This document shows, piece by piece, positions 20,538 to 29,865 of a stretch of 64,000 nucleotides of DNA. A model generated the notes under the pieces. It was given only the letters and a program-made list of their open reading frames with translations. It ran no database searches and was not told where the DNA came from. The stretch covers positions 1,116,001-1,180,000 of the forward strand of contig NZ_JAAHIH010000003.1 in the NCBI RefSeq assembly GCF_010671925.1. The letters run 5' to 3'. Source of the DNA: Moorena sp. SIOASIH. GTDB lineage: Bacteria; Cyanobacteriota; Cyanobacteriia; Cyanobacteriales; Coleofasciculaceae. Numbering within the stretch: position 1 is the stretch's first letter; each line of letters begins with the position of its first letter. The position numbers were made by a program, and so were the translations under genes.

Positions 20538-20997
20538 TTGACACTCCCCGCCCTATAAGAGCGGGGATTCTTAGTTCATCGACATGCCTTAAAATTAGTT
20601 ATCCACCAAAGGCAATATTTAAGCCCAATATCCGTTTAAAAACCAAATACCTAGCCTAATTTAACTAACCCCAGTGGGCTTATCTCCCTAAGCGTTGAGT
20701 TTTCTCAGTTTCCGTGTGCCCCACGGTACGTTTGTATTTCAATTTGCTATTTTACTGGTTTTCGGTATCCGTTAAGATCCATGCGTTTTGGCGGTGCGAC
20801 CCGTGGCGAATTTAATTCGCCGACGGAAAGCGCACCGAAGAGGTTTTTCGCTCCTCGTGTACTAGTATCGCTTTACGTCGTTGTTTTTAAATTGGCAGTA
20901 CCGACGAATCCTACCTGTACTAGGCTAGATGTTTATTATAACATACTCTACTTAAAAGCCGTCCTAGAAGGACGGGGCTTGAGACCCAAAATTTTTG
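20538..20997 (-). mobile_element. Non-autonomous IS200/IS605-type element, 460 bp
   Basis: Read on the minus strand it follows a TTGAC target, begins CAAAAATTTTGGGTCTCAAG with a GTCCTTCTAGGAC hairpin, and ends GCGGGGAGTGTCAA. TCAA is the known right cleavage sequence of IS608-type elements. The complete element at 45065-46850 has the same TTGAC left flank and the same GGGGAGTGTCAA end. No transposase gene remains inside. Deleting it restores the methyltransferase frame. Confidence 0.8.
20793..20836. repeat. 44-bp palindromic repeat, copy 1
   Basis: Begins GGTGCGACCCGTGGCGAA, has the GGCGAATTTAATTCGCC palindrome in the middle and closes GAAAGCGCACC. Copies 2 and 3 are at 38258 and 54345. Here it is nested inside the 460-bp element. 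Confidence 0.85.
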
Positions 20998-21184
20998 GTC
21001 AATGATTCGTGGTGATCATGAGGGTTATAGTGCAGGACTTACGCATAACCACCACATCTAGTAGTATAAAACACCATTATACCTCTAATGATAGCTTATT
21101 TATGTTAATTTGCGTAATTACTGTGTATATAACAATTCAATATGGTATATAACAATTGATGATCGATTTAAGGAAATTGTCACA

Positions 21185-22555
21185 ATGAGGTATGTATTGA
21201 GAATATTGCTCGCTATTGTGATTATGAGTGCTCTGATACAGCAGCCGTCATATGCAGAGAATAGTGACTTATACAAGTATTTATCTGTTCCAGGCGCCCG
21301 TGCCACGCTTCCTGTAGAAGCAGCCAAAGAGCCGTTTTCCAAGAAATTCGTGGATCATGCCCGTGAGAGGTTTAATAACTTCCACCTTCAGATGGGAGGA
21401 GACCACGCACTTTATTACCTGATGAACCTCCCTGAGTTCATGCCGACTGCAATGTCTATGCCAGCTGTGGAGTTCAAGCCCTTGGAGCGGGCTCCTAACA
21501 AAGATGTAGCTGACATAGTGATAGAGACGGACAGTGAGGGACCGCTCAAACTCTCAAAATACTCAAAAAAAGAGACCTTTCGCCACCAAGGCATAATGAT
21601 GATTCACAAAGGCAAGGTCGTTTTTGAAGCCTTCCCAGGAATGAACGAAACCGATATGCATGTCTGGATGTCGTCGGCCAAGACGACTGTTGGACTGATA
21701 TCAGCAATGTTGGCTGAGGAAGACGAGATCGACGTCTCTCAACCAATCACCAAGTATGTCCCTGAACTGGCTGGCACTGCGTGGGATAATTTGAGTGTCC
21801 TTAACTTGCTGAACCATACTTCAGGGCTTGATTCGGAGGAGACAGGCGAATCGATCCTTGACCCAAACTCAATCATAGTCAGTTACTTCAGTGCCATCTT
21901 TGGGACACCTAGCTCTGGCGGTTGCCCAATAGAAGACACGGTTTCCGTAATGCGAGCCTTTTCGCCGTTATACGGAGAGGAGCCGGGAGAAGTTTTTCGC
22001 TACTCCTCTCCAAACACTGATGTATTGACGATGATGATTGAGCATGTAGAGAAGAAGCCGTGGGCTGCGGTATTTGAAGAGCGCGTATGGGGCAAACTCG
22101 GTGCACGGATGCCAGCTATGTTCAGCATGAGACCAGAAGGTGTTGCTTTGCCTCTAGGTTTGATGTCCACGACGCTGGAAGACATGGCTCGTTATGGTGT
22201 GTTGTTTACGCCGAGTTGGCAGGCAGTGGCGCAAGAGGATGTGGTGAGTGACGACGTTCTGCAACGTATCCAGGAAGGAGGAGACCCAGAAGCTTTTGCG
22301 GGGAGTGCGAAGGATGAATCAGGCTTCAAGAGTTTTGGGGGCGAACGTGCCGAGTCCAACAGCTACCAGTGGGATTGGATTTTTGAGGACAGAGCTATGG
22401 CCAAAAGTGGCAATCTTAATCAAATAATATATGTGGATCCAAAACGAGATTTTGTTGGGGTTGCCCTATCGACTGCGCCCTATGTAGAACCTTATGGTGA
22501 GACAAAAGCACCTGCCTATATGCGGAAAGCCGCCAAGCTTCTTGCCGGAGAGTGA
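21185..22555 (+). CDS. Exported serine hydrolase, class C beta-lactamase-like family
   Basis: 456 aa from the ATG at 21185, which has AAGGAAAT upstream. The open frame begins at 21110, but the signal peptide MRYVLRILLAIVIMSALIQQPSYA sits at the second Met, fixing the start. The nucleophile motif S-x-x-K is SSAK near residue 160 (VWMSSAKTT). The second motif is YSSPNTDVL, replacing Y-x-N. NHTSGLDSEE is the usual family loop. Members are D,D-peptidases, esterases or lactamases; the substrate cannot be told here. Probably periplasmic or secreted. Codon choice is less AT-rich than its neighbours, which could indicate transfer. Confidence 0.85.
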   Translation: MRYVLRILLAIVIMSALIQQPSYAENSDLYKYLSVPGARATLPVEAAKEPFSKKFVDHARERFNNFHLQMGGDHALYYLMNLPEFMPTAMSMPAVEFKPLERAPNKDVADIVIETDSEGPLKLSKYSKKETFRHQGIMMIHKGKVVFEAFPGMNETDMHVWMSSAKTTVGLISAMLAEEDEIDVSQPITKYVPELAGTAWDNLSVLNLLNHTSGLDSEETGESILDPNSIIVSYFSAIFGTPSSGGCPIEDTVSVMRAFSPLYGEEPGEVFRYSSPNTDVLTMMIEHVEKKPWAAVFEERVWGKLGARMPAMFSMRPEGVALPLGLMSTTLEDMARYGVLFTPSWQAVAQEDVVSDDVLQRIQEGGDPEAFAGSAKDESGFKSFGGERAESNSYQWDWIFEDRAMAKSGNLNQIIYVDPKRDFVGVALSTAPYVEPYGETKAPAYMRKAAKLLAGE

Positions 22556-23074
22556 TATTTGTTTTAGTAGAGCAATTTTACTTAACTGGAGTTTAGACTA
22601 TTTCTTGATTTTAAAATAAATTTCCAAGATCAATTTGAGAGATTGAATAAATTTTCATATTTTAGTCTAAATTCCAGGTTCAATGAACCACATAAAAAAA
22701 ATGATCACCTTGTAGAGACGTTGTATGGGACGTCCCTACTGTAGTCTAATAATAAGTAAGCATTCAGCTATTAGCGGTCAGCTTTCAGCAATAAAAACGA
22801 ATGAAATTAAATCTGGTAAGTATAGAAACGGGTTTGTATTAGATACTTACCATGTAGAGCTTTGTGCTACATTTAAAGACAATAGTAATATGTAAATATG
22901 TGAGCATTCATTGCTATAAAATATTGGGAGATGGTGAATATGGGGGCATTTTTATACCTTTTGCCCCTATTCTATTTCTCTATATCCTGACTTCTGACTG
23001 CCAAAATACCAAAATGATTATGTTCAAAAAAAAAAGATTTAATTAATAATTCAGAAATTCGTTATATTTATCCT
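22556..23074. other. AT-rich gap before the NRPS fragment
   Basis: No gene recognised. Contains one TAAGCATTCAGCTATTAGCGG-type short repeat near 22757. The last 57 bp are open in the frame of the downstream condensation fragment and encode EIRYIYP, which is normal condensation-domain start sequence, so the true gene once began further upstream. Confidence 0.55.
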
Positions 23075-24272
23075 ATGTCAGAGGCGCAAAAATGCTTATG
23101 GTTTCTCCACCAAATCGCCCCTAACAATACCGCTTACAATGAGTATAATGCGGTCAAAATAAATTCACCTTTAGATATAGAAGCCTGGAAAGCAACATGG
23201 CAAAGAATCGTAGAACGCCATAGCATTTTACGAACCACTTATGGAACGGATAATGAAGGCGAACCTGTGCAAATTGTTCATCCTACGATGAATGTCCCCA
23301 TGCAGGTGATTGATGCTAAGGGTTGGAGTGAAGAAGCGATGCAGCGCGGTCTTGGGGGTTCCCCCCATGAGCGACTGCATCAAGACACGGTTAAAGCAAG
23401 AAATTTTAGCCTGTGCAGATGTTCTCTATGATTTAGAAAAACACCCCATTATCCGATTATATTTGTTTCAGCGTTCCGCAACGGAATGGGTTCAATTGTT
23501 TACCATTCACCAGATTGCTAATGATAGTTTTACCAAAGATTTATTTTTAAAAGAATTCCAACAATTATATGGGGGTATTCCAGTTAAAGAACCTTTAGCT
23601 TATACCGATTTTGTCAATTGGGAATCAGAAATGCTGAAGTCACCTTGGGGAGAAACGCTTTGGCAATATTGGGAAAAACAATTAGCGGGTGAGTTGCCAA
23701 TTTTAGATTTACCAACCGATCTACCGCGCCCCAGTCTAGTTACTTATCGGCGTGATTCTCATGAATTCAAGCTCAATATTGATCAAGAAGCGATATCCTA
23801 CGTGAGGGAAAAACTTGAAAAATTAGATTCGAGTGCTCAGGGAAAAGAAATATTGGAAACAGCCACAAAATACATTGATGAGCAGGGCACTTCATTTTCC
23901 CGCGTCCGTGATTTTTTAGAAGTAATGCTTATTCCCTCCCTTGATTTTGATTTCTATACTTATCAGTATGACGATCAAATTGCAGTAGATGATAATGCTA
24001 TGGATACATCAGATGAAGAATCAACAAGTTCCCTTGAACAAAAAATTACTGAAAAACCAGTAACCACTGAAGCGCAACAGTGGGTAACAAACATTCAGAA
24101 AAAGTCACTGGAATTTTATATTAAGTTAACCCAATTTCGAGACCAAGGTTACTATGTAGAGGAGAACGGTGGTGAGAATAGAGATTTCTTTGCAGTAGTT
24201 GAAGACTTCCTCGCTCTACCAGACAAGCCACGTCAAACTTCGGCAAGTACATCTGCAGGCACATCGACTTAG
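23075..24272 (+). pseudogene. NRPS condensation-domain remnant, frameshifted, odd tail
   Basis: Frame 1 (to about 23335) encodes a condensation-domain start: SEAQKCLWFLHQIAP and VERHSILRTTY. After the palindromic repeat at 23336 the domain continues in another frame: LEKHPIIRLYLFQ, then YTDFVNWESEML and ILDLPTDLPRP. The HHxxxDG catalytic motif reads HQIANDS, so the second (catalytic) His is Gln. From about 23770 the sequence leaves the condensation fold and encodes ~165 residues of acidic, unrecognised sequence (LEVMLIPSLDFDFYTYQY, SLEQKITEKP). It is therefore a frameshifted, catalytically dead and chimeric remnant. Confidence 0.75.
23336..23386. repeat. Palindromic GATGCAG...CTGCATC repeat in the NRPS remnant
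   Basis: GATGCAGCGCGGTCTTGGGG and its imperfect complement ending ACTGCATCAAGAC. The condensation domain changes frame exactly across it, so it is the likely cause of the frameshift. Confidence 0.8.
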
Positions 24273-24539
24273 AGAAGCCAAATTTTTATGGGTGTGGTCA
24301 GCGTTCTCTCGGATGTGAGCTCCGAGAGCTGCGCTGACTTCGTCAAAAGTTTTGTAGGGTGCGTTAACGTTAGTGTAACGCACCATCAGACTTGATAGCT
24401 GATCATCATCACACAAGTGAGGGTTAATCGATTAGTGATTTTTTTATTGGAAATAGGAGAGTTTGAGAGGGGAAAGAATACCCAGTCCTCTTAGGTCGGG
24501 GATGAATTTCCCCTCTCAAGTGGCGTAAGCCACAATCTG

Positions 24540-24722
24540 TTAACTAGGCAATACACCGGCTTTTCCCAACGCTTCCAAATATTCGGAGAGACTTACACCG
24601 GCAACGGAAGCTAATCGCTTCAGTCCGTTCCATGCTGTATCCGTCACTCTAATGGTATGTGCTCCTTTGGGTTCCCCGTGAATACAGGGTCTTCCCATTT
24701 TTTTTGTTTCTGTTTTAGCCAT
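24540..24722 (-). CDS. Small ribbon-helix-helix-like protein carried with tnpB
   Basis: 60 aa. The N-terminus is basic (MAKTETKKMGRPCIHGEP), followed by HTIRVTDTAWNGLKRLASVAG and SLSEYLEALG. This strand-helix-helix pattern fits CopG/Arc-type RHH DNA-binding proteins. It is divergent from tnpB with 64 bp between the starts, so it could bind the shared promoter and repress. The alternative is a chromosomal antitoxin fragment; no toxin gene is adjacent. Its position inside the inferred element suggests a passenger regulator. Confidence 0.65.
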   Translation of the reverse strand: MAKTETKKMGRPCIHGEPKGAHTIRVTDTAWNGLKRLASVAGVSLSEYLEALGKAGVLPS

Positions 24723-24786
24723 TTCCTGGTCACTTTACGATTCTATAATCTACAATTAAGATAGCACGGACAAAGAGGTCGATACC

Positions 24787-26163
24787 ATGCAATACGGATA
24801 CGTCTACAAGCTCATTCCAAGTTCTCAGCAGATGACTGTCATGAATCGGTGGCTGGATATGCTCTTAGCGCAGTACAACTATCTGTTAAGGGATAGGAAT
24901 GATTCCTATGAGCAGGTTAAGTCACCTAAAATGGGGAATTACTGCGACTTGAGGACTCGTGGAGAGGCGTGTCCGTTGACTTGCTCGGTCAATAAGTCAA
25001 CCTCTGTTGGTTATCCTTGGAAGAAAAGCCAGAAAAATCCTAGACGTAGTGTTTATGAGCTTCAAAGTTCTACTCTTCCGACTTTAAAAAAAGAACGCCC
25101 TTGGTACAAAAAAATACACTCAACTGTCCTGCAACAAATGCTAAGACAGTTGGATACCGCCTTCTCAAAATTCTTTAAAGGTGAAGCAGGGTATCCCAAA
25201 CCCAAAAGACGTTCTCGTTACCGGAGCTTCAAGTACTCACCAGGTCAAGTAAAACTTGACGGCAATCGAATTTACTTGCCCGGAATAGGATGGATGAGAT
25301 TTTATAATTCTAGTCCTATCCCAACAGGTTTCACGATGAAATCTGTGACCGTGCGTCGAAAGTCACGGGGTTGGTTTGTCAGTATTCAGATCGAGGACAA
25401 ATCAGTTCCGTTACCTCCGGTGAAAACTACTGATGAAATCAACCCAAATTGTGTCAAAGGATGCGATTTAGGTATCAAGAAACTTGTCAGTACTTCTGAT
25501 GGCGAAACTATTGCAAACCCATCTAACACTAAAAAGTACAAGCGTCAAAAAAGGCGCTTGAAACTAAGACAAAGAGCTGCGAGTCGGAAGCAGAAAGGCT
25601 CAAATAACCGCAAAGAATCTTTTAGTAAGGTTGCGTCGTTACACGAACAGTTAGCCAACAAGCGTTCTGCGTACCATTGGGAAGTGGCTAAAAAATTGAC
25701 TGATGGTACAGATGCCCTGGTTTTTGAAGATCTCAACATTAAGGGTATGAAGTCTCGTTGCAAACCCAAGCCCAATCAGGATGGTGGGTATGATTCGGCA
25801 AAGCCGACGCTTCGCGAACGCAACGGACAATCTGCCAAAAGAGCACTCAATCGTTTAATATCTGAAGCCGCCTGGGGAGAACTAGTAAAGAAGGTAGAAG
25901 TCGTGGCTGGGAAGTCAGGCATAACGATCATCAAAGTCAACCCTAAGCATACATCTGTTGAATGCCCGAAATGCCATCACATCAGTGCAGACAATAGACA
26001 TGGGGAAAAGTTCCTCTGTACTGAATGCGGATATCACGATGATGCTGATGTGAACGGTGGTGTAAACATTAGGAACAGGGGTTTAAAACAACTGGGTATT
26101 GACCCCATCCAGCTACCCTCGGTGCGAGGGAAAGTTACGCCCATGGAAATAACAGCCACTTAG
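24787..26163 (+). CDS. tnpB: TnpB RNA-guided nuclease, IS200/IS605 type (copy A)
   Basis: 458 aa with all three RuvC acidic positions: CDLGIKKLVS (Asp), LVFEDLNIKG (Glu) and DDADVNGGVNI (Asp). The zinc ribbon has CPKCHHIS and CTECGYH. TnpB proteins are transposon-encoded nucleases guided by an RNA made from the right end. A 24-nt dispersed repeat (25795-25818) encodes SAKPTLRE between the Glu motif and the later RuvC part, in frame. Appears intact. Closer in sequence style to the copies at 33757 and 55879 than to the 42764/45608 pair. Confidence 0.9.
   Translation: MQYGYVYKLIPSSQQMTVMNRWLDMLLAQYNYLLRDRNDSYEQVKSPKMGNYCDLRTRGEACPLTCSVNKSTSVGYPWKKSQKNPRRSVYELQSSTLPTLKKERPWYKKIHSTVLQQMLRQLDTAFSKFFKGEAGYPKPKRRSRYRSFKYSPGQVKLDGNRIYLPGIGWMRFYNSSPIPTGFTMKSVTVRRKSRGWFVSIQIEDKSVPLPPVKTTDEINPNCVKGCDLGIKKLVSTSDGETIANPSNTKKYKRQKRRLKLRQRAASRKQKGSNNRKESFSKVASLHEQLANKRSAYHWEVAKKLTDGTDALVFEDLNIKGMKSRCKPKPNQDGGYDSAKPTLRERNGQSAKRALNRLISEAAWGELVKKVEVVAGKSGITIIKVNPKHTSVECPKCHHISADNRHGEKFLCTECGYHDDADVNGGVNIRNRGLKQLGIDPIQLPSVRGKVTPMEITAT
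25795..25818. repeat. 24-nt hairpin repeat in frame in tnpB copy A
   Basis: TCGGCAAAGCCGACGC followed by TTCGCGAA. Encodes SAKPTLRE. Same length and frame as the copies at 46046 and 56953. Confidence 0.85.
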
Positions 26164-26274
26164 GTTGTGCCTGGGAATCCCCATCCCTCGTGATTAGTGG
26201 GGAGGTTCAATGGAAAATCTCTCATGGTGCGTTACAGCTTTGGTAAAATTAAGGCATTGATTAGGGCTTAAACT

Positions 26275-26958
26275 ATGACCCTTGGAATCGAACAACCAAT
26301 ACAACAGAAACTCCTGAACTTTGAGGAGTTTCTTGCTCGTTATGGTAGTGATAACCGCTATGAACTGATTGATGGAGAGGTTTTCGATTTGGAACCAACA
26401 GGTCAACATGAAGAAGTTGCTGCCTTGATCACCACCAAAATTTGTGTTCAGATCGATAGAATAGGTTTACCTTGGTTTGTTCTTCAACGAGGACTATTTC
26501 GCCCTGCTGACGTTGGCATGACTGCATTTCGACCTGATGTTGCAGTTGTTGATCGAACAGAACTGGCTAGAGAGCCACTTTGGTCTGAGCAATCAGTTCT
26601 GACCCGTGGCGATTCGATTAAATTTATAGCGGAAGTTGTTAGTAGCAATTGGCAAAACGATTATGCCCGTAAAGTTGAAGACTACGCAACTTTAGGCATT
26701 CGAGAATATTGGATTGCAGACTACGCAGGACTAGGTGGTATCCGGCATATTGGGAAGCCCAAACAACCAACCCTTTCTATCTGTACTCTAGTAGATGGAG
26801 AGTATGAAATTCAATTACTCCGAGGTAATCAGACTATCACCTCTACAACTTTCCCCGATCTGAACTTGACGGCTGAGCAAGTGTTGAGAGCAGGTAAGTC
26901 TGACTTTTCACGGGAAGTCCTAAAATCTAGTCAAGAAGAAGTAATGAGTAATGAGTAA
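26275..26958 (+). CDS. Uma2 family (DUF820) putative endonuclease
   Basis: 227 aa. Typical Uma2 order: FEEFLARYGSDNRYELIDGEVF, then FRPDVAVVDR, EVVSSNWQNDYARKVEDYATLGIREYWIADY. The Asp of RPDV, the Glu of AEVV and the Lys of RKVEDY fit the PD-(D/E)xK fold. Very abundant in cyanobacteria, with unknown physiological role. The last ~20 residues lie next to a repeat. Codon and length are normal for the family (about 190-230 aa). Confidence 0.85.
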   Translation: MTLGIEQPIQQKLLNFEEFLARYGSDNRYELIDGEVFDLEPTGQHEEVAALITTKICVQIDRIGLPWFVLQRGLFRPADVGMTAFRPDVAVVDRTELAREPLWSEQSVLTRGDSIKFIAEVVSSNWQNDYARKVEDYATLGIREYWIADYAGLGGIRHIGKPKQPTLSICTLVDGEYEIQLLRGNQTITSTTFPDLNLTAEQVLRAGKSDFSREVLKSSQEEVMSNE

Positions 26959-26974
26959 TGAGCGTCTGACGACG

Positions 26975-27125
26975 CAGGGAACAGGGAACAGGGAACAGAA
27001 CCCACCCCTAACCCCTCCCAGGAGGGGAACAGGGAAAAATACGGCGTCGAAAAAGAAGATAAGAAACAAGTTAGCTTCCCTTGGAGCCTTCTGCCTTCTG
27101 CCTCCTGCCTTCCGCCTTTTTTCTG
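26975..27125. repeat. GAACAGG and CCTTCTG heptamer arrays before the NRPS A domain
   Basis: (GAACAGG)n near 26977-27000 and (GCCTTCT)n near 27083-27117 fill the spacer where a condensation domain would be expected. Confidence 0.75.
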
Positions 27126-27139
27126 GAGAGTAATGAGTA

Positions 27140-29865
27140 ATGAGTGAGGTGGAGTTGCCGTTATTAATTGAGTGGAATAATACTCAGGTTGACTATCCCA
27201 AAAAAAATCAGTGCATTCATCAGTTGTTTGAGGAACAGGTAGAAAAAACACCCGATGCAGTGGCGGTGGTATGTGAAGACCGAAAATTAACCTATCGGGA
27301 TTTAAATTGTCGGGCGAATCAATTAGCACATTATTTACAATCGGAGGGAGTCGAACCAGAAGTTTTGGTGGGCATATGTGTTGAACGTTCTCTTGAGATG
27401 GTGGTGGGATTGTTGGGCATTCTCAAAGCCGGTGGGGCTTATGTTCCTATAGACCCAGGTTATCCTCAAGAGCGGTTGGCTTACATGATTGAAGATACTC
27501 AAGCTTCAGTACTATTAACTCAAAAAAACTTGGTAACTGGATTACCGGAAAATCAAGCGCAAATCATTTGTTTAGATGCTGACTGGAATCTAGTTAGTCA
27601 ACAAACTGACTTAAATCCCAACTGTACTGCTTCTGAGGAAAACTTGGCTTATGTAATCTACACTTCCGGTTCTACAGGTAAGCCTAAAGGTGTAGCAATG
27701 AAGCACCTGGCTTTGAAGAATCTGATTTTGTGGCAACGGTCAAACACAACAGTTTCACCAAAAGCAAAAACCCTGCAATTTGCACCAATTAGCTTTGATG
27801 TCTCCTTTCAGGAAATATTTTCAACCTGGTGTGGGGGTGGAACTTTAGTCTTAATCTCAGAAGAACTGCGACGAGACCCTGTTGCTTTGCTACATTTGTT
27901 AAGAGCAAAACAAATAGAAAGACTGTTTCTTCCTTTTGTTGCCTTACAGCAGTTAGCAGAGACCGCTCAAACTTTGGGATTTATTCCCACCAGTCTGCGG
28001 GAAGTAATAACAGCAGGGGAACAGTTGCAAATTACTCCAGCGATCGCCAGCTTTTTCTCCCAGCTAAAAGATTGTTCCCTTCATAATCAATATGGACCAT
28101 CAGAAACTCATGTAGTCACAGCATTTACCTTAACCGGTTCTACTGACACTTGGTCAGCACTACCACCTATTGGTCGTCCCATTGCTAACATTCAGATTTA
28201 CATATTAGATCAATTCGCACAACCTGTACCTGTAGGAATTCCTGGCGAGTTGTACATCGGGGGAGTTTGCCTAGCTAGAGGTTATCTGAACCGTCCTGAG
28301 TTGACCGCAGAACGATTTATTCCCAACCCCTTTAGTCAAGAACAGGGGTCCCGCCTTTACAAAACTGGGGATTTAGCCCGTTATTTACCCGATGGAAATA
28401 TAGAGTTTCTCGGACGTATTGATAATCAAGTAAAACTTCGAGGTTTCCGGATCGAACTTGGAGAAATTGAAGTAACACTCGCTCAACACCCCAACCTGCG
28501 GCAGACTGCGGTGATTGTCCGAGAAGACCAACCAGGGGATAAGCGCTTAGTCGCTTATGTTTGTCCAAATGAGGGGCAAATCCCGACTTCGGGTCAACTG
28601 CGACGCTTTCTCTGGGAAAAGTTACCAGACTACATGGTGCCCGGAACGTTTATCATTCTGGAAGTTTTCCCCTTAACACCCAGCGGCAAAGTCGATCGCC
28701 GGGCTTTACCCATTCCCGATGCTTCAAGTTTGATTCGTGAAACCAGTTTTGTTGCCCCCCGGGATTCGGTAGAACTGCAACTAGCTCAAATTTGGTCAGA
28801 GATTCTGGGTTTGACATCTCCACGGGTTGAAACCGCGTGGATTCTGTGGTTAGCCCACCGAAAACGGGTTGAAACCGCGTTTTCTTTAAGCCTGTCAACA
28901 GACTCCTACATCCCTCAGATAGAAAAATCTACCTGTGGACTTACTTGGATTTAACTTTTCAGCCTATGCCAATGAGGAATACTCCCTGTCCTGCCTGTTC
29001 GCCATTGACTCGTCATACTGTCGGCAAGCCCGTTGTTTCGGTATAGCAGGAGTTCCACCTTTAACTAGGACAGTTCAACGTACCGCTGATTTACCATCAA
29101 TAATAGCACTTAACGACGGGATAAATCGAGGGGCTGTGTGCGGAACCTGCGTCCGCACTTTATAAGCCCCGTTCCGCGTGTCGCTATTCAACCAGGGGAT
29201 GAATCCACCTGGCTAACTTTCTATCGCGTTATTTTCTGTTTCTCCCATCGGAGTCCGAGACAACTTCTTTGACTTGGGTGGTCATTCTCTGTTAGCAGTG
29301 CGTCTGATGGCTGAGATTGAGAAACAATTTGGCAAAAATCTATCTTTAGCCGCCCTTTTCCAAGGCGCTACCCTAGAACAGTTAGGGATTCTACTGCGCC
29401 AAAAAACTGATACTCACTCTTGGTCTGGCTTAGTTGCCATTCAACCCCAAGGTTCCCAGCCACCGTTCTTCTGTATGCCTGGTTCCGGTGGCAATGTGGT
29501 CTACTTCCACCAACTCGCCCGTCATCTGGGAAATGACCAACCTTTTTACGCCTTACAACCCCCCAGCTTAGATGGGGTGTCGGAACCCTTTAGTAGTGTT
29601 GAAGAGGTAGCCGCTTACTACCTCCAAGCCATCCAAACCCTTCAACCCTCTGGTCCGTACTTCCTGGGCGGTCACTCCTTTGGGGTTCTGGTTGCTTTTG
29701 AAATGGCACAACAGCTACAACAGAAGGGAGAAACAGTCGCCCTACTCGCCCTATTTGACCTTCCCGCCCGACTTCCTGGTAGCACCCCACAACAGCTAGA
29801 TTGGGATGATACCCGATGGTTGACCAATATTGCCCAGATCCTCGAAATGTTATCTGGGAAAAATC
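27140..29865 (+). pseudogene. NRPS A-PCP-TE module, split by an element and cut by ISL3
   Basis: Adenylation domain (residues ~20-520): YTSGSTGKPKG, QYGPSE, GELYIGG, LYKTGDLARYLPDG, NQVKLRGFRIELGEIE and the Lys of PSGKVDRR. The hand-read specificity residues are D-V-Q-F-I-A-Q-V-V-K, close to published proline codes. The PCP begins QLAQIWSEILGL, is interrupted at 28816, and resumes PIGVRDNFFDLGGHSLL after 29242; the phosphopantetheine Ser is present. A type I thioesterase follows (CMPGSGG, the GGHSFG nucleophile elbow, LLALFDLPA Asp) but its C-terminal part with the His is lost at the ISL3 end near 29866. No condensation domain precedes it. Non-functional as it stands. Confidence 0.88.
28816..29242. 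mobile_element. 427-bp insertion in the PCP coding sequence after TTGAC
   Basis: TTGAC (28811-28815) precedes it. Joining 28815 to 29243 gives LTPIGVRDNFFDLGGHS with the frame intact. A few bases are ambiguous because TCTCC occurs at both ends. It contains GGGTTGAAACCGCG twice, a GGGGCTGTGTGCGGAAC palindrome also found at 55363, and a CCAGG...CCTGG hairpin near the right end. No transposase. Probably an IS200/IS605-derived non-autonomous element. Confidence 0.72.

Larger units (their letters stand above)
20122..21030 (+). pseudogene. Class I SAM methyltransferase split by a 460-bp element
   Basis: The 5' part (20122-20537, GTG start) encodes the SAM-binding half: motif I ILDLGCGPGRDL near residue 49, the acidic GLDATSAFV, and FDGIFANASLIHI. 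The frame ends at the insertion. Joining 20537 to 20998 gives NGAIVMSMIRGDHEGYSAG in the original frame, a plausible continuation for this family. Another repeat (GCAGGACTTACGCA) starts at about 21032, so the C-terminal part is lost as well. Inactive or truncated as it stands. Likely specificity unknown. Confidence 0.72.
24459..26210 (+). mobile_element. IS200/IS605-type element A (RHH gene + tnpB, no tnpA)
   Basis: The right end is GGGAATCCCC...GTGGGGAGGTTCAA, closing at the TCAA typical of the group. The left limit is inferred from a GAGAGGGGAAA/TTTCCCCTCTC inverted pair (about 24460-24520) and is approximate. It contains a divergent small RHH gene and an intact tnpB. Confidence 0.6.

Noticed and set aside
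20781-21005. 74-codon plus-strand open frame
   Set aside because: Lies within the 460-bp non-coding element and includes the 44-bp palindrome.
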